Assembly: GCA_000525675.1 (NCBI GenBank)
Contig: CP002190.1
Coordinates: forward strand, 1,054,001 to 1,118,000
Source of the DNA: Bdellovibrio bacteriovorus W
Lineage (GTDB): Bacteria; Bdellovibrionota; Bdellovibrionia; Bdellovibrionales; Bdellovibrionaceae
DNA length: 64,000 nucleotides
Direction of reading: 5' to 3'
Positions within the stretch are counted from its first letter, which is position 1. Each line of letters starts with the position of its first letter. Positions 43,410-52,421 of the stretch are shown here, piece after piece. The notes beneath the pieces are model-generated. The model was given only the letters and a program-made list of their open reading frames with translations. It was not told where the DNA came from and did not search any database. Position numbers and translations under genes: made by a program.

Positions 43410-43495
43410 TGGTGCGGGTGGAGGGACTTGAACCCCCACGGACGTGAATCCAAGGGATTTTGAGTCCCTCGTGGCTACCATTACACCACACCCGC
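43410..43495 (-). tRNA. tRNA-Leu (anticodon CAA)
   Basis: 86 nt including an encoded CCA end. Acceptor stem GCGGGTG/CACCCGC, D arm with GTGTAATGGTAGC, anticodon stem AGGGA/TCCCT around loop CTCAAAA (anticodon CAA, reads UUG), a long class II variable arm, and T arm with GTTCAAG. Confidence 0.96.
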
Positions 43496-43601
43496 AACGA
43501 AGATACATTTTGTAAAGAAATCTGGGGTATTAGACAAGTTCTTTTTTAAAAAGACGCAAAATTATCGCCTCGGCGTTAAAATCTGCCTCTTCGTTGGGCA
43601 A

Positions 43602-44492
43602 CTATTTGAGTTGCAGCATTTGCAGTTGAATCCACTCTAAGTGAGGGCGCAGATCCGTAAAAAGTGAAATACCATGGCAAACGCGGGTCTTACTAATGGA
43701 TGTCGTTCTGTGATCCACTCCCATGGAGGTGATTCCCACTAAAAGAGGTTTCCCATCAGGATTGTTCACAAACAGAGGGCCCCCCGAATCTCCACCGCAA
43801 ACTCCATTTTTATCTTGAAGGAGTGCGAAGGTCTTCGGGATTTCAAAGTCAGTTTTTGTTAAAGCGACGTGGAAACTTTTCTGCAATCGCGTGGCAGAAG
43901 CAGACGTCATGCGCAGGGTGCCGGCATCTCGAGCATTTTCAATCGTGTCACCGAATCCTAACATCGTCAGATTGTCAGAGTCAGAAACTTTAAGGTCTTT
44001 CAGGGGTAATTCTTCAACTGAGTACCCCAGAGCTTTGGGCCCTGAAAACTTCATAACTGCAATGTCTTGAGAGGCATTGTTTAAAGACTTCGAAGTGAAA
44101 TCATAATCAGGATGAGTTAAAACCTTGTCGACCACGCGAAGTGTATTAATAGGATCAGCTCCAATACACTGGCTGTTTTTTGTGAAGGCAATATAGATGG
44201 CCGAAGTATCAGGCGGAGCGCAATGGGCTGCCGTGAGAACTTTGTTATCGTCTATAAGAGTTCCCGTGCAGACGGATTGTTCATCTTTAGAGTTTACTTG
44301 AACGATCAATACGGTGCTGTTGGTAATTTGCGTAGATTTCGTAACAATATCGCCGTTAATTATGCCTTGAGCCTCTGTCAAAGATTCACACATCTCGACG
44401 TCAATGGGCGCTGTGAAGTTGCTATTATGCGGAGAGCAGGCGGCTACTGCGACGGCAGAGCTTAGTATAATAGATAAGCGCCTTAAAATCAT
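43602..44492 (-). CDS. Trypsin-like (S1) serine protease, lipoprotein
   Basis: 296 residues. The signal peptide ends in a lipobox (VAAC), so it is probably anchored to the envelope by Cys19. The S1 domain begins at IINGDIVTKS (about 44). The catalytic triad is visible: His in LTAAHC, Asp in SQDIAVMKF and Ser in CGGDSGGPLF. AAGGAGAGGAT precedes the ATG. S1 proteases of this type are abundant in predatory bacteria. The 319-bp gap up to the barrel gene holds the divergent promoters. Confidence 0.9.
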   Translation of the reverse strand: MILRRLSIILSSAVAVAACSPHNSNFTAPIDVEMCESLTEAQGIINGDIVTKSTQITNSTVLIVQVNSKDEQSVCTGTLIDDNKVLTAAHCAPPDTSAIYIAFTKNSQCIGADPINTLRVVDKVLTHPDYDFTSKSLNNASQDIAVMKFSGPKALGYSVEELPLKDLKVSDSDNLTMLGFGDTIENARDAGTLRMTSASATRLQKSFHVALTKTDFEIPKTFALLQDKNGVCGGDSGGPLFVNNPDGKPLLVGITSMGVDHRTTSISKTRVCHGISLFTDLRPHLEWIQLQMLQLK

Positions 44493-44690
44493 ATCCTCTC
44501 CTTATATAAGTAGCCTTTGCGGGCTTCCTTGTCTCAAAGAGGTGCAAATACTAGGCCCTCTGTCTTGGATGAGAAGGGCGAGGGGGAGTAAAGGGCTTTT
44601 AAATAGGGGTTTTTGCAAGAATTACCAAAACTGTTTCATTGGTTGTCACAAAATGAGTCACTCCCAAATTTGCGAAAGAACTTAGGCCCT

Positions 44691-44704
44691 ACAGGAAATC
44701 CTGT
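44691..44704. promoter_or_regulatory. Inverted repeat upstream of a sigma-54 promoter
   Basis: Perfect ACAGGA-AA-TCCTGT, about 43 bp upstream of the -24 element at 44747. It could be an activator site for an NtrC-type protein. Confidence 0.4.
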
Positions 44705-44746
44705 TAAAACAAGAGGTTAGAGGGATCTTTTAAATGCTTGTAAACT

Positions 44747-44762
44747 TGGCACTGGCCTTGCT
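44747..44762 (+). promoter_or_regulatory. Sigma-54 promoter for the outer-membrane barrel gene
   Basis: TGGCACT-GGCC-TTGCT matches the TGGCACG-N4-TTGCW consensus at all key positions and exact spacing. The start would be near 44773, about 39 nt before the ATG at 44812, with the ribosome binding site in the leader. Confidence 0.78.
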
Positions 44763-44811
44763 CTTGCCTGCTGTGACTAAGGTTACAGAACCAGAACCAA
44801 GAGGAGTGTTT

Positions 44812-46062
44812 ATGAAAAAGTATCTTAATATACTTGTCGCTTTGAGTATCGTTCCGACGTTCTCAGTGGCGCAAGGACTTAATGTAGCAGAAGATGTCGA
44901 TGCTGAACTGGAGCAAATGTATGCAAAAGCTCAAGCTCAGGCCGATGCTACGCAAGCTGCACCTCAGGAGCAGCCTGTTTATATCTTAAACCAAGAGGCT
45001 GTACCTGTGACAACACAGGTTGTTCAACCTTCTCAGCCATTGGTACAAACTCAGCCAACGACTGTTATTCAGGACACGCCGTTGACGGAGTCACGCGCTG
45101 AAAGTCTTCGCCGTTCTCGTCAAGAAGCTGAGCTTCAGACAGAACAACGAATTGTCGAAAAGCTCGAGCAATCACGTATGGAAGATGAAAGACGTCGTGC
45201 TAATTTATTATTTGGAAACGTAGAGCAACAACAGCAACCAGCGGTGCAGCAGCCAGTCGTTGTACAACAACCTGTTGTTCAAGAAGCTGTGATCGTTCCT
45301 GCGCAGCAACCAGTAGTGGTGCCTGCGGCAGTTGTAACGCCAGTTGAAGTTCAAGAAGTTAAAGAGACAAAAGAAGTTGCAGTTGAGAATCTTGAGCCGA
45401 AAGAAAGTACTCGCGATATCATTCGTGAAGAGTTAGCGGCTGCTCTTAAGACAGAAGCTGAGCTTCCAGTAGAGCCATTAAAAACTTCTTATGTAGCTGG
45501 TATCCTTGGCGTGGGAGAGTATCCAGATGCGCGTCAAGTTGAAGGTAACTATGCTCTGGGTGTAGCGTTTGGTACTAAATACGATAACTTCATCGTTGAG
45601 GGATCGTTTGTTTACTCAAACTACACTGTAAAAGGTCAGGGTTATTACACAGGTTATGGCTATGGTTATAACTACGGTGGAACTTATGTGCCAGATTCTA
45701 TCGACGTACAACAATACTCAGGTTCACTAGCTGCTAAAGTTCAGTTGTTTTCTGGAATCGTTCGTCCGGTGTTTGGTGGTCTGGTGTCTTATTCATACAG
45801 GGATTTCTCTTGGGGTAATAACTCTTGGGGTTACGTGAATGATACAAAAGCCAACTCTCATGCTATCGACGTAGGTGCGATCATGGGTGCGGACCTTGAG
45901 TTCAATCCTAAGTATTCTCTAGGTTTAGATTTCCGTTATATGTGGAATCTTTCAAGCCGAATCAATGCGGGTAATTCTTGGATGTCTACATCTGATTACA
46001 GCAACCCGATTGAAAAGCTTCAGTACTATGTAATGTCAATTGTTGGTCGAGTTAATTTCTAA
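44812..46062 (+). CDS. Outer-membrane beta-barrel protein with Gln/Val/Pro-rich linker
   Basis: 416 residues from ATG 44812 (AGAGGAG upstream). A longer frame to 44734 would span the sigma-54 promoter and is rejected. The signal peptide is about 1-20 (ending SVAQ). Residues about 25-210 are a low-complexity, Gln, Val, Pro-rich and helical region with VVQQPVVQ-type repeats. Residues about 225-416 form a small barrel (OmpA/Opa-like) with alternating strands, a YTGYGYGYNYGG loop, and a terminal phenylalanine. The linker could span the periplasm or reach peptidoglycan. A terminator follows. Control by sigma-54 is likely. Confidence 0.82.
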   Translation: MKKYLNILVALSIVPTFSVAQGLNVAEDVDAELEQMYAKAQAQADATQAAPQEQPVYILNQEAVPVTTQVVQPSQPLVQTQPTTVIQDTPLTESRAESLRRSRQEAELQTEQRIVEKLEQSRMEDERRRANLLFGNVEQQQQPAVQQPVVVQQPVVQEAVIVPAQQPVVVPAAVVTPVEVQEVKETKEVAVENLEPKESTRDIIREELAAALKTEAELPVEPLKTSYVAGILGVGEYPDARQVEGNYALGVAFGTKYDNFIVEGSFVYSNYTVKGQGYYTGYGYGYNYGGTYVPDSIDVQQYSGSLAAKVQLFSGIVRPVFGGLVSYSYRDFSWGNNSWGYVNDTKANSHAIDVGAIMGADLEFNPKYSLGLDFRYMWNLSSRINAGNSWMSTSDYSNPIEKLQYYVMSIVGRVNF

Positions 46063-46096
46063 GAATTGAATTTGACTGTCCTTCTCTGGTTGGTTC

Positions 46097-46130
46097 GCAG
46101 GCCCCGTCATTCAGATGGGGTCTGCTTTTT
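46097..46130 (+). terminator. Terminator after the barrel gene
   Basis: 9-bp stem GCAGGCCCC/GGGGTCTGC (one G-U pair) followed by TTTTT. Confidence 0.87.
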
Positions 46131-46179
46131 GCGTTAAGGGAACTGGACTTCTCTAGGTCTTTGATGTCATAGTTTTTCT

Positions 46180-46812
46180 ATGACGCTACTTTTAGCATTT
46201 CTATTATCCCTTCCGAGTTTTTCTTATCAAATCGTGTCTCAGTCTGTGGGGCAGGTTGCTGACTCCGTAGTGACAAGTCGTGAGGTGAAGGCCTCTATGA
46301 TTATTGAAAACATTCTTTATCCCTCCAAGTCGGCGAAGTCTGATTATGAGCTGAAAGATGATTATCCTGAGTTTCGCCAAGCTGTGACTTCGATTCTTTT
46401 AGAATCTGTCGTTGCACTTGAGGCTGAAAATTTTAATGTCGTGAGTATTGCTGACGAAGAGCTTTCTAAGGCTTTAGCAAAAGTGCAAAAAGAGGCTATG
46501 AGTAAAAGTTATTGGACCAAGCTTGAAATGACTCCTAAAGAAGTTCGAGATTTGGTTATTAGAAAAATCACGGCGAAGAGATTTTTGAGCTTTAAGACAG
46601 AGTCTTTGTCGGGCGTTATTACCGATGCAGAGGCGCGCCGGTATTATGAGCGAAACAGAGCTAAGTTTTCTGGGCATTCCTACGAAGCCTTTGCTGCAAA
46701 TATCAAATCATTCTTGTCTCAGCAGCAGCTCGAAGAACGTATTCGCAGTTGGTTTGAAGTTATCAAGCGCAAGTATCGCGTTCGCAACTTTATTGCCGAT
46801 CAGGGAGTTTAA
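46180..46812 (+). CDS. SurA N-domain-like periplasmic chaperone candidate
   Basis: 210 residues. A signal peptide (about 1-16) precedes QSVGQVADSVVTSREVKASMII, the start pattern of SurA/PpiD-type chaperones. The rest is helical, with AEARRYYERNRAKFSG matching the helix before the PPIase domain in SurA. No parvulin PPIase domain follows. It may be a chaperone-only protein for outer-membrane proteins. It ends 1 nt before the GNAT gene, so both are on one transcript. Confidence 0.65.
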   Translation: MTLLLAFLLSLPSFSYQIVSQSVGQVADSVVTSREVKASMIIENILYPSKSAKSDYELKDDYPEFRQAVTSILLESVVALEAENFNVVSIADEELSKALAKVQKEAMSKSYWTKLEMTPKEVRDLVIRKITAKRFLSFKTESLSGVITDAEARRYYERNRAKFSGHSYEAFAANIKSFLSQQQLEERIRSWFEVIKRKYRVRNFIADQGV

Positions 46813-46813
46813 A

Positions 46814-47269
46814 GTGTCGAGTTTTTCAATTCGTCGCATGAGTGCTGAGGATTGGAAGTTTGTGAAAGAGTTGGTTCGTCTCATTGAAGCGGAAGGCGGA
46901 TTGGGGGCGCATTTTCATTGGCCCCAAGATTTGCTAGATGCTGAGCTTCGTTCAAGTTTTGGATTTGGAATTTTTCAGGAAAGTGAGCTCTGCGGGTTTA
47001 TTTTATACCGCGACATGCTCGATGTTTGGGACATTTCAGTGGTGGCAAGTCATCCAGCGCGTCGGCGCCAGGGCTTGATGGAGAAGCTCTTTGGGGCTCT
47101 TGTTGCTGCGAAGGGTCGGGGGCGGGCTTTGGTCTTGGAAGTTCATGAAGAAAATGAGCCGGCCCAAAAACTCTATGAAAAACTTGGGTTTAGGGAAGTC
47201 CGTCGACGCCCCAGGTACTATGGGGATGGGGGGACAGCAATAGTCTACATCTTGTCCGCCGAGGCTTAG
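46814..47269 (+). CDS. GNAT-family N-acetyltransferase (RimI-like)
   Basis: 151 residues from GTG 46814, with GGGAG 7 nt upstream; an upstream in-frame extension inside the SurA-like gene is rejected. The acetyl-CoA motif A is HPARRRQGLMEKLFGAL, and the C-terminal ENEPAQKLYEKLGFREVRRRPRYY is the RimI-type motif B. It would acetylate a protein N-terminus or small amine; the substrate is unknown. A terminator-like hairpin lies 70 nt after the stop, before rimP. Confidence 0.85.
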   Translation: MSSFSIRRMSAEDWKFVKELVRLIEAEGGLGAHFHWPQDLLDAELRSSFGFGIFQESELCGFILYRDMLDVWDISVVASHPARRRQGLMEKLFGALVAAKGRGRALVLEVHEENEPAQKLYEKLGFREVRRRPRYYGDGGTAIVYILSAEA

Positions 47270-47299
47270 AGGTTCCGCAAGTCAAGATAAACCCTTGCA

Positions 47300-47326
47300 T
47301 TGTTTGAATATTTTTGTTAGTTTAAT
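47300..47326 (+). promoter_or_regulatory. Possible promoter for rimP-nusA-infB
   Basis: TTTAAT (47321-47326, 5/6 match to the -10 box) in an AT-rich stretch; a -35 element is only weakly matched (TTGTTT at 47300, 15-bp spacing). A transcript would start just before the hairpin at 47338. Confidence 0.35.
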
Positions 47327-47337
47327 TTTCGTTCGAG

Positions 47338-47379
47338 TGGGCCCATAGGCCCATTTTTTTTTGCGCCCGGACGGGCCCA
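47338..47379 (+). terminator. Terminator with a possible competing pairing, ahead of rimP
   Basis: TGGGCC (47338-47343) and GGCCCA (47348-47353) form a perfect stem with a 4-nt loop followed by nine T. Downstream, GGGCCCA (47373-47379) can pair with TGGGCCC (47338-47344) instead, which would break the terminator. A second hairpin GCCCG/CGGGC lies at 47366-47377. It may simply end the GNAT transcript, or act as an attenuator for the rimP operon. Confidence 0.75.
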
Positions 47380-47504
47380 TTGATGCAGATCCACCTTTTC
47401 AAACTAAGGTCCCTCTCTGCCCAGTGCACATAGCTCTAGACCTGCGACTTCGTAGGAACTGGACTCCGTCCAGTCGCCGTATTGAAGAAAAGGGTAATCA
47501 AAGC

Positions 47505-48026
47505 ATGTCTCAAACACCATCATGGATGGAACAGGTTGAAAATATCGCGCGTGAAGCTGCGGCTAAACACGGTGTTCATATCTATGACGTTGAATTCGTT
47601 GGAGTGGGTAAAGGGCGCACGCTGCGCGTATTTATCGACAAAGAAGATGAGGGTGTGAGCTTGGATGATTGTTCGAACGTATCTCAAGAACTCAACGAAG
47701 TTCTTGATGCCAATGAAGAGTTAATTCCTGGAGAAGGTTATACCCTAGAGGTCTCAACTCCTGGAATTGAACGTCGCCTCAGTAAGCCATGGCATTTTGA
47801 AAAAGCCATTGGCAAAAAAATCTATATTAAGACGACGAAGGCTCTTGAATCCATGGGTGTGACGGACAAGAAGTGGAAGGCTGCTAAAACTGTTGAAGAA
47901 GTTTTAGAGTCTGCCAACGAAGAGGGCGTACGTTTCATGGTTAAAGATGTAGAGATTAAAATTCCTTACGGAATGATTGATAAAGCTAAAGTTGTATTTG
48001 AAATGACCAAAGGTCAAAAAAAGTAA
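47505..48026 (+). CDS. rimP: Ribosome maturation factor RimP
   Basis: Needed for 30S subunit maturation. 173 residues from ATG 47505. The N-terminal KH-like domain has HIYDVEFVGVGKGRTLRVFIDK, and the central LEVSTPGIERRLSKPWHF is the diagnostic motif. The longer frame to 47361 covers the leader hairpins and is rejected. The leader also holds a hairpin ACTGGAC/GTCCAGT just before the ribosome binding site. First gene of rimP-nusA-infB-rbfA-truB. Confidence 0.93.
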   Translation: MSQTPSWMEQVENIAREAAAKHGVHIYDVEFVGVGKGRTLRVFIDKEDEGVSLDDCSNVSQELNEVLDANEELIPGEGYTLEVSTPGIERRLSKPWHFEKAIGKKIYIKTTKALESMGVTDKKWKAAKTVEEVLESANEEGVRFMVKDVEIKIPYGMIDKAKVVFEMTKGQKK

Positions 48027-48042
48027 ACGAAAAGGAAAAGTC

Positions 48043-49446
48043 ATGGCTGAAAATATGTTTTCAGATCTTTCCAAGGTGATTGATCTAGTCGGTAAAGACA
48101 AGGGAATCGATAAACAAGTGGTTATCGATGCAATCACGCAAGGTATGCTTGTGGCCGCTCGTAAAAAGTACGGCACATACCGTGAAATTGAAGCTGCATA
48201 TAATGAAGACACTGGTGAAGTGGAGCTTTTCGAATTTAAAGACGTTGTCGATCGTGAAAAGTTTGTAGACGAAGAAGTTGAGATTCCTCTTGATGAAGCT
48301 CAAAAGCTAGATCCAAACGTTCAGTTGGACGATTCAATTGGTATTAAGCTTGAAGCAACTGATTTGGGTCGTATTGCTGCGCAAACGGCAAAACAAATCA
48401 TCATGCAAAAAGTAAGAGATGCTGAACGCAACATCATCTTCAATGAATTTGAAGAGAGAAAAGGTGAAATCGCTTCTGGTATCGCTCGTCGCGTAGAAAA
48501 AGGCGCTATCGTTGTAGATTTGGGCCGTACAGAGGCTTATATTCCTCCTCGCGAGCAGATCCCAGGCGAACAATTCAAGCCGGGTGATCGCATTCAAGGT
48601 TATTTATCTGAAGTTCGTCAAACGACTCGTGGACCTCAAATCATCATGTCACGCGCAGACGAGCGTTACTTAATGAAACTTTTCGAAATGGAAGTTCCAG
48701 AGATCTACGACGGAGTTGTAGAAATCATGGCTGCTGCTCGTGAACCAGGTCAAAGAGCAAAAATCGCTGTTCGTTCTAGCGATAACTCTGTAGATCCAGT
48801 GGGCGCGTGTGTTGGTATGAAGGGTTCTCGTGTACAGAATATCGTACAAGAGCTTAAAGGTGAGAAAATCGACATCGTTCCTTGGGACGAAGATATCACT
48901 CGCTTTGCATGTAATGCTTTAGCTCCTGCTGAAATTTCACGTGTGTTCCTTGATGATACAAACCATGAGATGGAAATCGTAGTTCCAGATTCTCAGTTGA
49001 GCTTGGCAATCGGTAAGCGTGGTCAAAACGTGCGCCTTGCAGCTAAATTGACGGGTTGGAAATTGGATATCTTGTCTGAGTCTTCAGCGGCGTCTCGCAC
49101 GGCTGAGTCTATCTTCAACCTAATGTTGATTCCAGGCATGAATGAGACAATGGCTCAAAATATTTTCCAATCTGGATTCGGATCTTTCCAAGCGGTTGCT
49201 GGATCAAGTGTAGAAGAATTAATGACTATTCCAGGTTATGATGATCCTGAAAAAGCAGAGAAACTTTTGGTAGAGGCTAAAGCTCTTCTACAGAAATATG
49301 AAACTGAAGGAACTCCAGTTCCAACGGCTCCAACTGCAAACAAAGACAGTGGAAAATCATCGAACGTATCTGCAAAAGCTCAAGCAGATCTATTACTAAA
49401 GCAAGAGCTACAAAAACTCGACGCTCAAGAAGCGGACGAAGAATAG
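48043..49446 (+). CDS. nusA: Transcription elongation/termination factor NusA
   Basis: 467 residues: N-terminal RNA polymerase-binding domain (about 1-130), S1 domain (about 135-200, GAIVVDLGRTEAYIPPREQ), two KH domains (about 200-345, VGACVGMKGSRVQNIV and LAIGKRGQNVRLAAK), then a helical C-terminal part with one HhH-like repeat (about 365-425). It modulates pausing, termination and antitermination. NusA often affects its own operon leader, which is notable given the possible attenuator upstream of rimP. 16 nt separate it from rimP. Confidence 0.96.
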   Translation: MAENMFSDLSKVIDLVGKDKGIDKQVVIDAITQGMLVAARKKYGTYREIEAAYNEDTGEVELFEFKDVVDREKFVDEEVEIPLDEAQKLDPNVQLDDSIGIKLEATDLGRIAAQTAKQIIMQKVRDAERNIIFNEFEERKGEIASGIARRVEKGAIVVDLGRTEAYIPPREQIPGEQFKPGDRIQGYLSEVRQTTRGPQIIMSRADERYLMKLFEMEVPEIYDGVVEIMAAAREPGQRAKIAVRSSDNSVDPVGACVGMKGSRVQNIVQELKGEKIDIVPWDEDITRFACNALAPAEISRVFLDDTNHEMEIVVPDSQLSLAIGKRGQNVRLAAKLTGWKLDILSESSAASRTAESIFNLMLIPGMNETMAQNIFQSGFGSFQAVAGSSVEELMTIPGYDDPEKAEKLLVEAKALLQKYETEGTPVPTAPTANKDSGKSSNVSAKAQADLLLKQELQKLDAQEADEE

Positions 49447-49502
49447 ATATATCGCTTTAGTAAGCTGTATGTTTGTTTAAGAAAGAATAACAGGGAGACT
49501 GA

Positions 49503-52421
49503 GTGAGTAATCCAAAGGTTTTTGAATTTGCGAAAGAGATCGGGATGACCCCGCTAGCTCTCATGGATAAAATCCGTGAGTGGAATTTGCCTGTGAAGAG
49601 TCACATGGCGGAGTTGTCGCCAGACGTTTTGACGCAAATTAAGAGTAAGTTGAGCGTTAGCGAAGCTGAAACCCAAGCTCAAGAAGCTAAACCGAAAAAA
49701 ACAGCTGCACGTAGAAGTGTTAAAAAAGCTGCTGCGCCTGCAGAGGACGAAGCTGCGCCAGTAAAAACTCCTGTTATTCGCCGTAAAAAAGAAGATATTC
49801 AAGCGGCAGAAGCAGCAGCGGCGGCTGAAGCTCCTAAAGTTAAGGTGATCGCAAAACCTGCAGCTGAAGGTGTTGAAGACGATGCAGCGGCGAAGCCAAA
49901 ACGTGTTGTTGTAAAACGCTCATCTTCAAAAGATGAGGCCGCAGAGGCGGCTCCAGCAGCAACTGAGTCTGCTGAAACCGTAAAGGCCGAAGCAGCTCCA
50001 GTACCATCGGTGAAGTCTGAAGACGTAGCAGTGGAAGCAAAAGCTCCCGCTAAACCAGTAAAAGAAGAAGAAAAAGTAGCGACGCCAGCTGTAGCCGAAG
50101 AAGCTCCAGCTCCAGCTCGTAAGAAAGAAGTTGTTGTGGGCACAAGTGGTGTTTCAAGTTCAACGACTCCAGCGGTTAAGAGAAATATCATCGGCCGTAT
50201 GGATCTTTCACGTGTGCAACCGCAAGGTGGACAAAATCGTTCTGAAAGACCTCAAGGTGGATACCAAAGAGGTGCTGGTGGCGATCGTCCGGCTGGTGGG
50301 CAACAAGGTGGAGGAGGTTATCAACCTCGCCCAGGTGGATTTAATCGTCCAGCCGGTGGAGCTCCAACGCGCAATATTCGTCCGGGATTTGTAGCTCAAT
50401 CAACTCCAGAGCCAATGCCAGATGCTAGTAGCGAATTCCGTCGTGATTTTGACAAGCGTAAAAAAGCAACTCCTTCTGCAGGAGGTGGCTTCGCAGCTGG
50501 TCGCGAGCGTGAGAAAGAAAAAGAAGAAGAAGTACAAGTTTTCAACCCAGTTGAATTCCGTAAGCGCGAGATGGTTTTCCAGCCGAAGAAGCGTAAGGGA
50601 GTTCTTGAGCGTGTGGCTATGAAGACTCAGATTACGACTCCTTCTGCACATAAGCGCGTAGTTAAAGTTAATAAGACAATGAAAGTCAGCGATCTTGCTA
50701 TGGAGATGGGGATTAAAGCTCCACAATTAGTAAGAGTCTTGATGCAAAACGGTGTTATGGCGAACATGAACGCTGATTTGGATTTCGATACTATCGCATT
50801 GATCGTTCCTGAATTTGGTTGGGAAGCACAAAACGTTTTCCAAACAGCAGACGAGCTAGCTGAAGAATTAGCATTTGGTGACCTTAACGCAGAACCAGTA
50901 ACACGTCCTCCAGTAGTGACGGTGATGGGTCACGTTGACCACGGTAAAACATCTCTATTAGATGCTATTCGTAATGCACACGTTGCGCGCGGTGAAGCGG
51001 GTGGTATCACTCAGCACATCGGTGCCTACAGTGTCGGTTTAGAAGACGGAACATTGATTACGTTCTTAGATACTCCTGGTCACGAAGCCTTTACGGCAAT
51101 GCGTGCTCGTGGAGCGAATGCGACTGATATCGCGATCATCGTGGTTGCAGCAGATGATGGTATGATGCCTCAAACTCAAGAAGCTATCAGCCATGCTAAA
51201 GCAGCGGGTGTTCCTATTATCGTAGCTGTAAATAAAATGGACAAGCCAACAGCGAATCCAGATCGTATTAAGCAACAATTAACAGAGCTTGAGATCGTCC
51301 CAGAAGAATGGGGTGGATCTACAATCTTCTGTGAGGTTTCTGCTCTTCAAAGAATGGGAATCAACGAACTTCTTGAACAAGTAAAACTTGTTGCCGAGGT
51401 TTCTGAATTAAAAGCAAATCCGAAGCGTTCAGCGACGGGTATAGTGATTGAAGCGAAGATGGAAAAGGGCAAGGGCCCTGTCGCTACGCTTCTAGTTAAA
51501 GATGGTACAATTGAAGTGGGTCAATATATCGTTGCAGGGTCTGTAAAGGGCCGTGTTCGTTCACTTATGAACGATAAAGGCGAGCGTGTTGATTCTGTAG
51601 GCCCAGGTCTTCCGGTGGAAGTTCTTGGCTTGGATGCAGTTCCATCTGCGGGTGATAAGTTCGACGTTGTTAAAGACGAAGAAACTGCAAATAAAGTATC
51701 GACTCTTCGTAAAGAACAGGCCGAGAAAGCAGAAGTCACTCCGAATTCGAAAATGTCTCTTGAGGATATCTTCTCTAAAGTGAAGGCCGGAGATGTTAAG
51801 GAATTGGCGATCGTACTTAAAGCTGACGTGCATGGTACGTTGGAAGCTATTAGCGGTATGCTAAATAAGCTTTCTACGTCGGAAGTGAAGGCGCGCATTA
51901 TCCACTCTGCAGTGGGTGGTGTGAGTGAGAGTGACGTGGTTCTAGCTCATACGGCAAAAGGTGTTGTTATTGGCTTTAACGTTCGTCCTGATCTAAGTGC
52001 GCAAGCAAAAGCGAAGCAAATGGGTGTTGATATCCGTACTTACTCTGTTGTGTACGAGTTGATCGATCAGATCAAAGCGGCAATGGAAGGTCTATTGTCA
52101 CCAGACGTTGTGGAAGAAGTTATGGGTCGCGCAGAAGTGCGTAACACGTTCTCTGTTCCAAAAGTCGGCGTGATTGCGGGTTGCTTCGTATTGGATGGAA
52201 AAGTTCAGCGTAACAACATGATCCGTCTACTTCGTGATAATAAGATTATCTACGAAGGTAAGATCGGTTCATTGAAGCGCTTTAAAGATGACGCTCGTGA
52301 AGTGGCTTCTGGCTATGAGTGCGGTATCGGTATCGAAAACTATAACGACGTTAAAGTGGGCGATATGATGGAAGCATTCATTAAGAAAGAAGTAGCTCGT
52401 GAGTTGGGAGCTTCTAATTAA
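49503..52421 (+). CDS. infB: Translation initiation factor IF-2
   Basis: 972 residues from GTG 49503 (AGGGAGACTGA upstream). The N-terminal IF2-N domain (about 1-50) is followed by a very long Ala, Pro, Lys, Glu-rich linker (about 55-225) and a Gly, Gln, Arg, Pro-rich stretch (about 245-290). A second IF2-N domain starts at about 385. The GTPase domain begins at about 475 with GHVDHGKTS (G1), DTPGH (G3) and NKMDKP (G4). Domains II to IV follow and bind initiator tRNA. It delivers fMet-tRNA to the 30S subunit. It overlaps rbfA by 1 nt. Confidence 0.96.
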   Translation: MSNPKVFEFAKEIGMTPLALMDKIREWNLPVKSHMAELSPDVLTQIKSKLSVSEAETQAQEAKPKKTAARRSVKKAAAPAEDEAAPVKTPVIRRKKEDIQAAEAAAAAEAPKVKVIAKPAAEGVEDDAAAKPKRVVVKRSSSKDEAAEAAPAATESAETVKAEAAPVPSVKSEDVAVEAKAPAKPVKEEEKVATPAVAEEAPAPARKKEVVVGTSGVSSSTTPAVKRNIIGRMDLSRVQPQGGQNRSERPQGGYQRGAGGDRPAGGQQGGGGYQPRPGGFNRPAGGAPTRNIRPGFVAQSTPEPMPDASSEFRRDFDKRKKATPSAGGGFAAGREREKEKEEEVQVFNPVEFRKREMVFQPKKRKGVLERVAMKTQITTPSAHKRVVKVNKTMKVSDLAMEMGIKAPQLVRVLMQNGVMANMNADLDFDTIALIVPEFGWEAQNVFQTADELAEELAFGDLNAEPVTRPPVVTVMGHVDHGKTSLLDAIRNAHVARGEAGGITQHIGAYSVGLEDGTLITFLDTPGHEAFTAMRARGANATDIAIIVVAADDGMMPQTQEAISHAKAAGVPIIVAVNKMDKPTANPDRIKQQLTELEIVPEEWGGSTIFCEVSALQRMGINELLEQVKLVAEVSELKANPKRSATGIVIEAKMEKGKGPVATLLVKDGTIEVGQYIVAGSVKGRVRSLMNDKGERVDSVGPGLPVEVLGLDAVPSAGDKFDVVKDEETANKVSTLRKEQAEKAEVTPNSKMSLEDIFSKVKAGDVKELAIVLKADVHGTLEAISGMLNKLSTSEVKARIIHSAVGGVSESDVVLAHTAKGVVIGFNVRPDLSAQAKAKQMGVDIRTYSVVYELIDQIKAAMEGLLSPDVVEEVMGRAEVRNTFSVPKVGVIAGCFVLDGKVQRNNMIRLLRDNKIIYEGKIGSLKRFKDDAREVASGYECGIGIENYNDVKVGDMMEAFIKKEVARELGASN

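Noticed and set aside
43410-43495. tRNA-Leu as an integration site for a mobile island
   Set aside because: No integrase and no direct repeat of the tRNA 3' end in the window.
44734-44811. 26-residue extension of the barrel protein
   Set aside because: It would be encoded across the sigma-54 promoter; the internal ATG has a good ribosome binding site followed by a signal peptide.
47361-47504. 48-residue extension of RimP
   Set aside because: It covers leader hairpins and does not resemble RimP.
49799-50191. 130-codon Ala/Ser/Thr-rich minus-strand ORF inside infB
   Set aside because: Mirror of the Ala/Glu/Lys-rich IF2 linker; simple codon repeats keep the opposite strand open.
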